From Thermoleophilia bacterium UBA6103 (lineage in GTDB: Bacteria > Actinomycetota > Thermoleophilia > UBA2241), in assembly GCA_002423545.1 (NCBI GenBank), contig DIWP01000017.1, positions 1-43,475 on the forward strand: 43,475 nt of DNA, read 5' to 3'. Made by a program: the position numbers and the translations under genes. Positions 6,284 through 14,428 of the stretch are shown piece after piece. The first letter of the stretch is position 1. The number at the start of each line of letters is the position of its first letter. Under the pieces are notes generated by a model. The model searched no databases. It was not told where the DNA came from and saw nothing but the letters and a program-made list of their open reading frames with translations.

Positions 6284-7813
6284 TCACCAGCCGTGCAGCG
6301 GCGGGGGCAGGAGGCATTGCGCGTCGCGGACCACCCGCAGGGCTTCCAGAAGGCCGGCTCTGGTCAGGCGAGGAAGGCTCTCGGCGTCGACCACGTTGCT
6401 CGGTTGGGCGCCTGTCCGCACCAGCTCGGCGTGCCTGACCATCCGCAGCCTGGCGATGGTGGCGTAGGCGTCGCGCAGGGCCTCGACGGTCTCTCCGTGC
6501 AGCACCTCGGAGCGGGCCAGCTGTTCGAGCCGCTCGGCGGTCCCCGAGCAGACGATGCCTTCTGAGAGCGTGAAGTACCGTGCCAGGTTGACGATGGGGA
6601 CGAGGCCGCGCTTCTTGAGGTCGACGGCGCCGGCCAGGCGGCGGCGAAAGCCCAGCGGCGACGCGATCTCGGTCACCGTGCCGGCCAGGGCGGCGAGGAA
6701 GCTGGAGTGCTGTGGCGCCGTCGCCATGAGTCCAGCAACGGCGGGGACCAGCGGCAGCTCGCCGGCGACCTGGCGGAGGTCGAAGGCGATCGTGGCACGC
6801 ATGAGGTGTGAGCGGTTGGGCACATCCAGACAACGCTCGACGATCCGCACCCATTCGTCCATGGGGTGGCGCCACATCTGCTCCTGGGCGAGCACCCCCG
6901 AGATGTCGGCGGCGAAGCCGCAGGCGGTCAAGCCGCGGTTCACGTCTCGTGCGAGCTGACGGAAGTAGCTCTCGACGGCCGGGTCGTCGGTCGGCGCGTA
7001 GGCCAGGGCGTTGTCCTGGTCCGAGACCAGGGTGAGTTCGCCGCGGGCGGCGCTGCCGAGAGCGAGCCAGGCGAAGTCGACCGGCGGCGTGCCATGGCGC
7101 CTCACCGACAGGTCGATCAGGCGGCGGGTCATGGCGTCGTGCTGGATCGTGAGGATGTGCGACACCGTGGCAGGCTCGAGGCCGGTATCGACGAGGCCGC
7201 AGAAGAGTGCCGGCAGGTCGGCTGCCGCCGCCGCGACCGCATCCTCGTCGGCGGCGTGTTGGACGGCCCGGAACAGAGCCAGAGGACCGCTCTCGTCGGC
7301 GGTCAGGAAGTGGTCCGCGGCGACCAGGGCGACGACGCGGCCATCGCCATCAACGACCGGCAGATGTCGTATGCCCGCTACCAGCATCTCGGCCGCCGCC
7401 TCATGGATCGGCGTGCCGGCCGGGACGGTGATGACCGGCCGGCTCATGATCATGCCGACCGGCGCCTCGGGCGAGAGCCCCGCAGCCACGACCTTGTCCC
7501 GCAGGTCGGCGTCGGTGACGATGCCCTGCACTCGGCCGTTCTCGACCAGGGCGGCGTCCTGATGTCGCCGGCTCATGAGCGAGGCCACGTCGCGAATGGT
7601 CGTCGCCGGGCCGCAACGGAGCGGCTTCTCGTGCGCCAGTCGCTCCACCGGCAGCAGAAGGTCGCCGGAGACGCTGATCGGCTGGGGCGCCGAACGGGGC
7701 GAGGCGTGTGGATGCGGATCGGTGGCGTCTGTCAGACGGCGTTCGGAGATCTCCCGCTCTGGACCGGGATCACCGAGCGTGCTGTGTGGCCTCTCGAGGA
7801 CCCATGCGAACAT
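6284..7813 (-). CDS. CBS-pair / DUF294 nucleotidyltransferase-like signalling protein
   Basis: 509 residues. Two CBS domains (about residues 61-115 and 122-172; the second holds GIRHLPVVDGDGRVVALV) precede a DUF294 nucleotidyltransferase fold with LGSAARGE and the acidic pair SDQD (D265, D267), then a DUF294 C-terminal helical domain ending before residue 500. CBS pairs bind adenosine nucleotides; the GlnD-like fold keeps its glycine-serine and Asp-x-Asp residues, so it may be active. Start: a GTG at 7843 would add 10 residues but has no ribosome site; ATG 7813 follows AGGCGG and leaves a leader from the promoter at 7867-7896. It lacks the N-terminal cNMP domain many relatives carry; that domain is encoded by the convergent neighbour. 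Confidence 0.85.
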   Translation of the reverse strand: MFAWVLERPHSTLGDPGPEREISERRLTDATDPHPHASPRSAPQPISVSGDLLLPVERLAHEKPLRCGPATTIRDVASLMSRRHQDAALVENGRVQGIVTDADLRDKVVAAGLSPEAPVGMIMSRPVITVPAGTPIHEAAAEMLVAGIRHLPVVDGDGRVVALVAADHFLTADESGPLALFRAVQHAADEDAVAAAAADLPALFCGLVDTGLEPATVSHILTIQHDAMTRRLIDLSVRRHGTPPVDFAWLALGSAARGELTLVSDQDNALAYAPTDDPAVESYFRQLARDVNRGLTACGFAADISGVLAQEQMWRHPMDEWVRIVERCLDVPNRSHLMRATIAFDLRQVAGELPLVPAVAGLMATAPQHSSFLAALAGTVTEIASPLGFRRRLAGAVDLKKRGLVPIVNLARYFTLSEGIVCSGTAERLEQLARSEVLHGETVEALRDAYATIARLRMVRHAELVRTGAQPSNVVDAESLPRLTRAGLLEALRVVRDAQCLLPPPLHGW

Positions 7814-7866
7814 CGTGCCGCCTGAGGTCGGTGCTGCTTCCACCTCATGGTACCGCTCAATGAACG

Positions 7867-7896
7867 GATATAGATGGTGGTCTGATGGCAGGTTAA
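7867..7896 (-). promoter_or_regulatory. Promoter for the CBS/DUF294 gene
   Basis: On the minus strand: -35 TTAACC (7896-7891), 18-bp spacer, -10 TATATC (7872-7867), in a conspicuously A/T-rich island within GC-rich DNA. Transcription would start near 7860. Confidence 0.45.
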
Positions 7897-7899
7897 TGA

Positions 7900-7912
7900 C
7901 TGGTAATACCAG
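7900..7912. promoter_or_regulatory. Palindromic operator next to the -35 box
   Basis: CTGGTA-A-TACCAG is a perfect 13-bp palindrome ending 4 bp upstream of the -35 of the CBS/DUF294 promoter, a position suited to an activator or a repressor. No regulator gene adjoins it. Confidence 0.45.
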
Positions 7913-8075
7913 ACATCATCACACCTCGGTCGTGACCTCGGCTCGACGGGCATCAGCAGTCTCTTTGCATGGCGCGCTCAGAGGTCCGGGCGCTCCAAGG
8001 CCCGGTGTCGCTCGGAGTCGTCAGTCGCGTGACGTGTCCGCGGCCCGGGCGCTGGGGCCGGTCTCGTCCGGGGTG

Positions 8076-8552
8076 TCAGCCGCCGGCTTTGTTCGCGGCG
8101 CGGGCGCGATCGTCGGCGCGACGGCGACGGGTGCGCCAGCCGATGAGGAGGCCGATGAAGAGGCCCAGGAGCACTCCGAGGACGGCGACGGAGAGCACCA
8201 GCCAGACGAGCGCCACGGACGACGTGCCGAAGACCCAGCTGACCTCGACCGCCGCCGTGTTCATGGCGCCGAGGGCGATCAGGTAGGCGACCGCCACCAG
8301 AGCCAGGAAGACGTAGATGTAGAGCCGGACGCGGCGGGCCTTGCGGGCTCGGCGGGCCCGGTCCGTCTCTCCCGGCCGCCCCTGCTCGGCCTCGGCCCCG
8401 GCGCCGGCGGTCGCGGGAGCGCCGCCGGTCGGCGGGGTGCCGTCTGCCGTCGGCGTGCCACCGGTGGCCGGATCCCCCGGGAGAGTGGCCGGACTCGTCC
8501 GATCGGCCGGACTCCCCGGCTCTCCCGTCACGCGACGCTGGTCGCTCTGCAT
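8076..8552 (-). CDS. LapA-domain (DUF1049) inner-membrane protein
   Basis: 158 residues; ATG preceded by AGGGAG. Residues 1-65 are a Pro/Gly/Thr/Ala-rich disordered cytoplasmic arm. A basic stretch (RARRARKARRVR) precedes TM1 (about 76-95, LYIYVFLALVAVAYLIALGA), then a short loop N-T-A-A-V-E-V-S-W-V-F-G typical of LapA/YciS, TM2 (about 112-137, VLSVAVLGVLLGLFIGLLIG) and a basic tail. In enterobacteria LapA works with LapB in lipopolysaccharide control; actinobacterial versions are of unknown role. No partner gene is adjacent. The 232-bp gap to the right end of the CBS/DUF294 gene holds that gene's promoter only. Confidence 0.75.
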   Translation of the reverse strand: MQSDQRRVTGEPGSPADRTSPATLPGDPATGGTPTADGTPPTGGAPATAGAGAEAEQGRPGETDRARRARKARRVRLYIYVFLALVAVAYLIALGAMNTAAVEVSWVFGTSSVALVWLVLSVAVLGVLLGLFIGLLIGWRTRRRRADDRARAANKAGG

Positions 8553-8879
8553 CCCGATCTCCCTTCCCCCGAGTGATCGCGAAGGGTCTTCGACGGTCTG
8601 CCCGTCGCCCCTCCATCAGGGTGGTCGCTCGCCTCGGCACGACAGCTCCGTGTCGCTGACTCTTGTCTACCCACCAGGAGCGAGATCGAACAGGAGCAGT
8701 GATGGCCGGCGGCGGACTCCGTCGCCCTGTCCGCCTGAGCCGCGGCGCCGTGCAAGACGACGGCCCGTGCGGGGAGGATCGATCGCGCAGCAGCGCCGCG
8801 ATCTGACACACGGCGTCGGCGACGGCCTGCGGCAGGACGTGGCCTCGGCGAGACTGGCGTTGTAATGCTATGTCCGAAG

Positions 8880-8903
8880 GAGTACCGTCTTGGTACAGTA
8901 CTC
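8880..8903. promoter_or_regulatory. Inverted repeat upstream of the secreted PPC protein
   Basis: GAGTAC (8880-8885) and GTACTC (8898-8903) are perfect inverted half-sites 12 bp apart, with a nested TACC/GGTA. It lies 92 bp before the start codon in an otherwise featureless 442-bp gap (8553-8994) that holds no gene. Possible operator. Confidence 0.3.
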
Positions 8904-8994
8904 TGATTGCCGCCGCATCGACACGGGGGTTGCTTCGATCCCCGGCGAGGCGCCACTGTGTGGCTGTGCGCGACGCCGTGAGGGGGGTTGCTCC

Positions 8995-11094
8995 ATGAAC
9001 GCGATCGTGCGCCGCCGCGCAGCTCTTGTTCCACCGGACCGGCTTGTCTGTCGACGGAAACGCGCAAGGCTGGTCTGGTCCACGATCGTCACGGTCCTCC
9101 TGCTCTCTGCCACTGCCACCATGCCGGCGTCGGCCTTCGCAGCGGATCCAGACGCCTACGAGCCGGATGATTCCTGGGGCGCGGCCACACCGATCACCGT
9201 CGACGGCAGCACCCAGCAGCACACCATCCACCCAGCAGGTGAAGAGGACTGGGTGTCGTTCTCGGTGAGCTCGGGATCGACCTACACTATCGAGACCGGC
9301 GAGGGTACCCCCTCCGAGAGCATGGACACCATGCTGTACCTGTATGACTCGGACGGGACGACCCAGATCGACTACGACGATGATGGCGGCACAGGCGCCT
9401 ACTCGCTCATCGAGTACACGGCCGATGTGGACAAGACGGTCTATGCGTGCGTGACAGGCTACTCGACGTCGACCACCGGCGCCTATGCACTCGGCGTGGC
9501 GCTGACCGGGGACTCGTTCGACGGGGACGCGTTCGAGCCGGACGACTCCTACGGCACGGCGACGCTGATCACCGTCGACGATACCGCCCAGCAGCACACG
9601 ATCTACCCCGCAGATGACGAGGACTGGGTGTCGTTCGCGGTCAGCTCCGGTTGGACCTACACCATCGAGACCGGCGAGGGCACGCCCTCCGATGCCATGG
9701 ACACCGAGCTGTACCTGTACGACTCGGACGGGACGACCCAGATCGACTACGACGACGACGGCGGTGCAGGCATCTACTCTCTCATCGAGTACACGGCCGA
9801 CGCGGACAAGACGGTCTATGCCCGGGTGGCTGGCTTCTACTCGTCCAGTGGCTCCTATGCCCTCAGCGTGACTGCCGCTGCCCTCGGCAGGATCGACGTT
9901 CCAGGGAACGTCGATTTCGGCAGCGTGGTGGTGGGCGCCAGCCAGCGACAAACGATCCTGGTTCGAAACAAGGGTGCCGCTCCGCTCGCGATCGAGGATG
10001 TGCGGTTGACAGGCGACGGGTTCTCGATCGTGCGCAACGCTGCCGCCGGCGTCCCGATCCCCGCCGGTGAGTCCCGTGAGATCGAGGTGGCCTTCTCACC
10101 GACGGTGGGATACGGAGGCGCGCCGCACGCCGTCAAGCACCTCTGGTCGAACGTGGTGATCAAGTACAACTACTCCGGGGGAGTCCTCATCAGCTACTTC
10201 CTGTACTCAGGCTTCCAGAACACAGGTGGAGCGGGCAACCTCGGCTGGCGCGTGAAGACCCCCTATCTCGATAGGACTGGAGCGGGCGCCGTCGTCCCCG
10301 GTGGTCGGTACACCGTCAAGATGGTCCTGTATCCAGGCTACGGCTCCGGGATGGTGGAGTTGCTCGAGCCCGTCAGTGCGTCGTTCAGCTTCGGCTCCAG
10401 CACGCTTGGGAGTGGTCTGGGAAACGTCACGTACATCAGGGTGGCGGATGCGTCTCTGTCTATCGAGAGCAATGACTCTGACAGCCCCACCAAAGTCGTT
10501 GACCTGTACGGTATCAGCGTCCCCGCGTCGGCGCGGGCGCCCTCCATCACCGGCTTCACCCCCACGTCGGGTCCGGTGGGCACGTCCGTCACTGTGACCG
10601 GCACCAACTTGACCGGCGCCACCAGGGTCACCTTCAACGGCTTGCCGGCAGCGACCTTCACGGCGCTCTCTGCCACCCAGATCCGGGCGACCGTTCCCAA
10701 GGGCCGTACCGGCGGTCGCATCGTCGTCAGCACCCCAGGCGGCAGCTGCACCAGCGCGGGTAGCTTCACGCTGACCCGCTCCTCCTGCAAGGTGACGATG
10801 ACGCTCAGCGGCCTGCGTAGAGGCGTGCTCAAGTTCCGGAAGAAGTTCACCGCCAAAGGGAAGGTGGCCTCCGCCAATCTGAGTGCCACCAAAGCCAAGC
10901 TGACGCTGCAGCGCAAGCGCGGGAAGAAGTGGGTCAAGGTCAAGATCGTCTCGCGCACGCTCACTTCGACGAACGCCTACAGCTGGAAGTACAAGCCTTC
11001 GAAGAAGGGCACGTACCGCATCCGGGCTACGGTCGCCATGACGGCCACCAACAAGGCTGGGGCCACCAAGTGGCGGACGTTCAAGGTGAGGTAA
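8995..11094 (+). CDS. Secreted protein with two PPC domains, an ASH domain with insertion and an IPT/TIG domain
   Basis: 699 residues; ATG 8995 follows GAGGGGGG and starts a long basic N-terminus before the export helix (about 26-47, ending ..MPASAFA-A). Residues 53-170 and 179-292 are near-duplicate PPC (pre-peptidase C-terminal) beta-sandwiches, each with EPDDS, EEDW/DEDWVSF and YDSDGTTQIDYDDDGG. Residues 300-370 match the first part of an ASH-type domain (VDFGSVVVGASQRQTILVRN, then FSPT); its last strand (SLSIESNDSDSPTKVVDLYG) appears only at about 487-506, so roughly 105 residues are inserted. An IPT/TIG domain (PSITGFTPTSGPVGTSVTVT) spans about 516-594, then a basic beta-rich tail. No catalytic domain or sorting signal is seen; likely an extracellular adhesion or binding protein, possibly calcium-dependent through the acidic loops. 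Confidence 0.8.
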   Translation: MNAIVRRRAALVPPDRLVCRRKRARLVWSTIVTVLLLSATATMPASAFAADPDAYEPDDSWGAATPITVDGSTQQHTIHPAGEEDWVSFSVSSGSTYTIETGEGTPSESMDTMLYLYDSDGTTQIDYDDDGGTGAYSLIEYTADVDKTVYACVTGYSTSTTGAYALGVALTGDSFDGDAFEPDDSYGTATLITVDDTAQQHTIYPADDEDWVSFAVSSGWTYTIETGEGTPSDAMDTELYLYDSDGTTQIDYDDDGGAGIYSLIEYTADADKTVYARVAGFYSSSGSYALSVTAAALGRIDVPGNVDFGSVVVGASQRQTILVRNKGAAPLAIEDVRLTGDGFSIVRNAAAGVPIPAGESREIEVAFSPTVGYGGAPHAVKHLWSNVVIKYNYSGGVLISYFLYSGFQNTGGAGNLGWRVKTPYLDRTGAGAVVPGGRYTVKMVLYPGYGSGMVELLEPVSASFSFGSSTLGSGLGNVTYIRVADASLSIESNDSDSPTKVVDLYGISVPASARAPSITGFTPTSGPVGTSVTVTGTNLTGATRVTFNGLPAATFTALSATQIRATVPKGRTGGRIVVSTPGGSCTSAGSFTLTRSSCKVTMTLSGLRRGVLKFRKKFTAKGKVASANLSATKAKLTLQRKRGKKWVKVKIVSRTLTSTNAYSWKYKPSKKGTYRIRATVAMTATNKAGATKWRTFKVR

Positions 11095-11104
11095 GGGCCG
11101 GTCC

Positions 11105-11119
11105 CGCGACGAAGTCGCG
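11105..11119 (+). terminator. Short hairpin after the secreted PPC protein gene
   Basis: CGCGAC-GAA-GTCGCG, a perfect 6-bp stem with a 3-nt loop starting 10 bp after the TAA. No T-run. Could end transcription in either direction between these convergent genes. Confidence 0.35.
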
Positions 11120-11172
11120 ATCCGATCCAGACGTGTGCAGTGGCCGCCTCAGGTCACGGGAGCGCCCGCACG

Positions 11173-12099
11173 TCAGCGCATCGGCGGCCGCGGATCCTTG
11201 AGGCAGAGATCGACCAGATCGTCGGCGCGGACGGTCCCGGCGCAGACCACGCTGTCGGCCGCGCCCCAGTAGACCTTGATCGTCCCGTCGTCCTCCGGTA
11301 TGGCCCCGCAGCAGAACACCACGTTGGGCACGTAGCCCACCCGCTCCCATGGGTCCTCGGGCTCCAGGATCCACTCATCGGCCACCCCGAGCAGGCGAGA
11401 CGGGTCGTGCAGATCGTGCAGCGCCGCGCCGAGCCGGTAGACGGAGCCGTCCATGGTCGGGAACACGCCGTGGTAGATGTGGAGCCAGCCCCGGGAGGTC
11501 CTGATCGGCGTGGCCCCCGGACCGATCTTCAGTGCGTCCCAATGGTAGGGCGCCGGCTTCATCACCACGCGCGAGTCTCCCCAGTGGACGAGGTCGGGCG
11601 AGAAGCTGATCCAGATGCTCCACGGATCGATCTCCGAGTGCGGCCGGTCGAGGCGTACGTAGCGGCCATCGAAGCGCTGCGGGAAGAGGACCACGTTGCG
11701 GCTGTCGGCCTGGGTGATGAGCGCGACGCGCTCCACCTTTTCGAAGTCCCTGGTCCTCGCCAGCGCCACCCGCACGCCGTGACGGGAGTAGGCGGAGTAG
11801 GTGAGCAGGTACTCGCCGTCAAGGGCACAGACCCGCATGTCCTCGACGCCCCACTCCTCGTACTCGGCGAACACGCCGGTGCTCGCGGGCACCAGGAACG
11901 GTGTCGGTCGCGCCTCGAACCGGAAGCCGTCGGTGCTCTCGGCGAGGCCGATGATCGAGCGGCCGTTACGCCGGTGCGAGCGGAAGAGGAGCAGGTAGCG
12001 GTCCCGGTACTTGACGGCGCCGGGGTTGTGCACGGTGGCGACCGGGTAGGGGACGTCGCTCTTTGTGAGGACGGGGTTGCCCGCGTGGCGGCGGATCAT
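11173..12099 (-). CDS. GH130 family phosphorylase-type glycosidase, last gene of the sugar operon
   Basis: 308 residues forming one five-bladed beta-propeller of the GH130 family (also called 'PH1107-related glycosidase'). Visible marks are the start NPVLTKSDVPYP with VHNPGA, the catalytic-region motif WGVEDMRV (conserved Asp at ED-x-R), DKxG-like DALKIGPGATPIRTxxGWLxIYHG, and ERVGYVPNVVFCCGAI near the end. GH130 members mostly phosphorolyse beta-mannosides (beta-1,4-mannosyl-glucose or beta-1,2-mannobiose/oligomannan), giving mannose 1-phosphate. No signal peptide, so cytoplasmic. The ATG overlaps the stop of the upstream glycosyltransferase as ATGA, implying translational coupling. Exact linkage specificity cannot be read from the sequence. 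Confidence 0.85.
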   Translation of the reverse strand: MIRRHAGNPVLTKSDVPYPVATVHNPGAVKYRDRYLLLFRSHRRNGRSIIGLAESTDGFRFEARPTPFLVPASTGVFAEYEEWGVEDMRVCALDGEYLLTYSAYSRHGVRVALARTRDFEKVERVALITQADSRNVVLFPQRFDGRYVRLDRPHSEIDPWSIWISFSPDLVHWGDSRVVMKPAPYHWDALKIGPGATPIRTSRGWLHIYHGVFPTMDGSVYRLGAALHDLHDPSRLLGVADEWILEPEDPWERVGYVPNVVFCCGAIPEDDGTIKVYWGAADSVVCAGTVRADDLVDLCLKDPRPPMR

Positions 12100-13475
12100 G
12101 CGGACCGGGCGACGAGCGTATCGTCGCGACGTCCGTAGTCGTCGGCGAAGCGCTCGATGTCGTCCTCGCCGAGGTAGTCGCCGCGCTGTACTTCGATGAA
12201 GACCAGCGGTCCCCGCCCCGGGTTCTGCATCCGATGGACCGTGCCGCGGGCGATGTCGACCGCGTCTCCCACCGCCAGCGAGCGCGACTCGTCGCCCAGC
12301 GTCACCAGCCCGCTGCCCTCGACGACCACCCAGTGCTCGGAACGGTGCCGATGACTCTGCAGGCTCAGACGTCGACCGGGTCGGACCTCGATGCGCTTGA
12401 CCTTGTGGCCGGGAGCGTCCTCGAGCACGCGGTAGGAGCCCCAGGGCCGGCGGTCCTCTCGGGCCGAGCGGGCCAGCACCTCCCGGTACACATCGAGATA
12501 GCCGTCGACCATGCGCTCGACGCTGAAGTGCCGCTCGACGTGGCGGCGGCAGCGCGTCCTGTCGAGCTCCGGCACGCGTTCTACCGCGGCCACGGCTTCG
12601 TCGACCGTGTCGACGAGAAAGCCGGTGGCGCCGTCCTCGATGACCTCCGCCATGCTCCCCTTGGCGAAGGCGACCACCGGCGTCCCGCAGGCCATGGCTT
12701 CCACCACGGAGAGGCCGAACGGCTCCGGGAAGCCGATCGGATGCAGCAGCGCGTACGCTCCGCCCAGCAGCGCGTCCCGCTGCGCGGGCCCGACGCTGCC
12801 GACGTAGGTGACGTTCTCGCCGTCGAGGAACGGCTCGACTTCCCGTTGGTAGTAGTCGCGATCCTGGACGACCCCGGCCATGACGAGCGGCCGGCCGGCG
12901 CGCCGGGCGATGGTGATGGCCTCGGCAGCGCCTTTGTCGGCATGGATGCGGCCGAAGAACAGCAGGTAGTCGCCGGTGCTTTCCTGGAAGGTGAAGGCGC
13001 CGAGGTCGATGCCGTGGTGGACCGTGGCGACGTACTCGAGGTCCGGGCAGCGGTCGGCGGCGCTGATGGAGACGTAGAAGGAGCTCGCGTCGTACTTCTT
13101 GTAGACAGGCAGTATCCGGGGCGACGAGAAGCCGTGGATGGTCGTCAGCACCGGCGTGGCGGTGAGCCTGGACCAGGCGAGCGGCAGGAAGTCGAAGTGG
13201 TTGTGGATGAGGTCGAACTCGTCCGCGTGCTCAAAGACCTCGGCGATGTGCAGGCACTCCACGACTTTGGCATCGACGGTCTCGTCGTCCTCGTAGCCGG
13301 CGGCGATCACCGCGTGCAGCCGTGCGGCGGTCTGCGAGTCGGCCGTCGCGAACAGGGTGACGTCGATCCCGCGTCGCACGAGCCCCTCGGTGAGCAGGGA
13401 GGTCACCTGCTCCCAGGGTCCGTAGTCGCGCGGGGGAGTCCTGTGCGCCGCCGGGGCGAGCATCGCCACCCTCAC
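12096..13475 (-). CDS. GT4 glycosyltransferase fused to a mannose-6-phosphate-isomerase-like cupin
   Basis: 459 residues from a GTG that overlaps the upstream stop (GTGA). Residues 1-345 are a GT-B, GT4-type transferase: MLAPAAHRTPP..YGPWEQVTSLLTEGL at the N-terminus, an acceptor-side HNHFD, and the donor-site E-x7-E motif in PEPFGLSVVEAMACGTPVV. Residues 352-459 are the C-terminal cupin of type II mannose-6-phosphate isomerase (PF01050): WGSYRVLED..GHKVKRIEV, metal-binding S-H-R-H-R-S-E-H-W and H in GTVHRMQNPG, then IEVQRGDYLGEDDI. The cupin looks complete with its histidines and glutamate. A mannose-phosphate-binding or isomerising module on a glycosyltransferase next to two GH130 genes points to mannose chemistry. 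Whether the cupin is catalytic or only senses a sugar phosphate is open. Confidence 0.85.
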   Translation of the reverse strand: MRVAMLAPAAHRTPPRDYGPWEQVTSLLTEGLVRRGIDVTLFATADSQTAARLHAVIAAGYEDDETVDAKVVECLHIAEVFEHADEFDLIHNHFDFLPLAWSRLTATPVLTTIHGFSSPRILPVYKKYDASSFYVSISAADRCPDLEYVATVHHGIDLGAFTFQESTGDYLLFFGRIHADKGAAEAITIARRAGRPLVMAGVVQDRDYYQREVEPFLDGENVTYVGSVGPAQRDALLGGAYALLHPIGFPEPFGLSVVEAMACGTPVVAFAKGSMAEVIEDGATGFLVDTVDEAVAAVERVPELDRTRCRRHVERHFSVERMVDGYLDVYREVLARSAREDRRPWGSYRVLEDAPGHKVKRIEVRPGRRLSLQSHRHRSEHWVVVEGSGLVTLGDESRSLAVGDAVDIARGTVHRMQNPGRGPLVFIEVQRGDYLGEDDIERFADDYGRRDDTLVARSA

Positions 13476-14428
13476 GACGCACCATCCCCGGGCTGTCGGT
13501 CGAGCCACGTCAGCAGCTCCGAGACACCTGCCGTCGCCATCGCGATGCTGGTGTCGGCGGCCCCGTAGTAGAGACGCAGCTCATCGCCGGCCACGGTCCA
13601 ACCGCAGGGAAACACCACGTTCTCCACGTCGCCCACACGCTCGTAGGGCTCGCGCGGACCGAAGACCCACTCGTCCGAGCGCCGCAGCACGCGGCGCGGG
13701 TCCTCCAGATCGAGCAGGGCGAGGCCCAGGCGGTAGACGCCGCCGGCCACCGTGACACGGACGCCGTGATACATGATGAGCCAGCCGCGCTCGGTGCGCA
13801 GCGGCGGTGGGGAGAGGCCGATCTTGTTGGCGTCCCAAAAGCCTCCGCGGCGGGCGTGGAGGAGTATCTGGTGGTCTTCCCAGTGCCTCAGGTCGGACGA
13901 GAACGAGATCCAGATGTGAGAGCCCTGACCCGGCATGGTCGGGGCGGGGCGATGGAGCAGGGCATAGCGCCCGCCGAAGCGCACGGGGAACACCGCCGCA
14001 TCTTTGTCGTCCGGCAACATCACCGGACCGAGGCGCTCGAAGTGCCGGAAGTCCTCGGTGGTCGCCAGCGACACCAGCGGTCCCTGGTGAGAGTAGGCCG
14101 TGTAGGCGATGATGGAGCGCACCTCGTCCTCCAGGCTGCAGATACGCGGGTCCTCTATGCCCCACAGCTCCTCCGGGTGGCCTTCCGGGTCGGCCGGCAG
14201 CGTCGGAGCATCGTCGATCTGCCAATCACCGACTCCGTCGCGGCTGCGGGCCACGGTGAGGTGGGAGAGGCCGCGCCCGTCTTCCACACGCATGAGGAGG
14301 AGCGTGCCGTCGTGCGTCGTCGTCGCCCCGGCGTTGAAGACCGAGTTGGCGCCGTACGGCACGTCGTCGGCGGTCAGGATGGGATTGCCCGGGAAGCGGG
14401 TGAAGAGCTCTGCCGACGGGGCGCTCAT
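13472..14428 (-). CDS. GH130 family phosphorylase-type glycosidase, second gene of the sugar operon
   Basis: 318 residues, paralogous to the GH130 encoded at 11173 but clearly diverged. Marks are FTRFPGNPILTADDVPYG with N-A-G-A, WGIEDPRI (the conserved catalytic Asp region), HWEDHQILLHAR, DANKIGLSPPPLRTERGWLIMYHG and ERVGDVENVVFPCGW. ATG 14428 overlaps the stop of the upstream GT4-hairpin protein (ATGA), and its own stop overlaps the next gene (GTGA). Paired GH130 paralogues are known elsewhere to divide labour between a disaccharide and longer beta-1,2-mannan; that division is an inference here. The product is cytoplasmic. Confidence 0.85.
   Translation of the reverse strand: MSAPSAELFTRFPGNPILTADDVPYGANSVFNAGATTTHDGTLLLMRVEDGRGLSHLTVARSRDGVGDWQIDDAPTLPADPEGHPEELWGIEDPRICSLEDEVRSIIAYTAYSHQGPLVSLATTEDFRHFERLGPVMLPDDKDAAVFPVRFGGRYALLHRPAPTMPGQGSHIWISFSSDLRHWEDHQILLHARRGGFWDANKIGLSPPPLRTERGWLIMYHGVRVTVAGGVYRLGLALLDLEDPRRVLRRSDEWVFGPREPYERVGDVENVVFPCGWTVAGDELRLYYGAADTSIAMATAGVSELLTWLDRQPGDGAS

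Noticed and set aside
7978..9951. 657-codon minus-strand open frame
   Set aside because: It runs antisense through the secreted PPC protein and over the LapA-like gene; the sequence is low-complexity and only mirrors the PPC repeats.
12234..13568. 444-codon plus-strand open frame
   Set aside because: Antisense to the GT4-cupin protein; no family resemblance.
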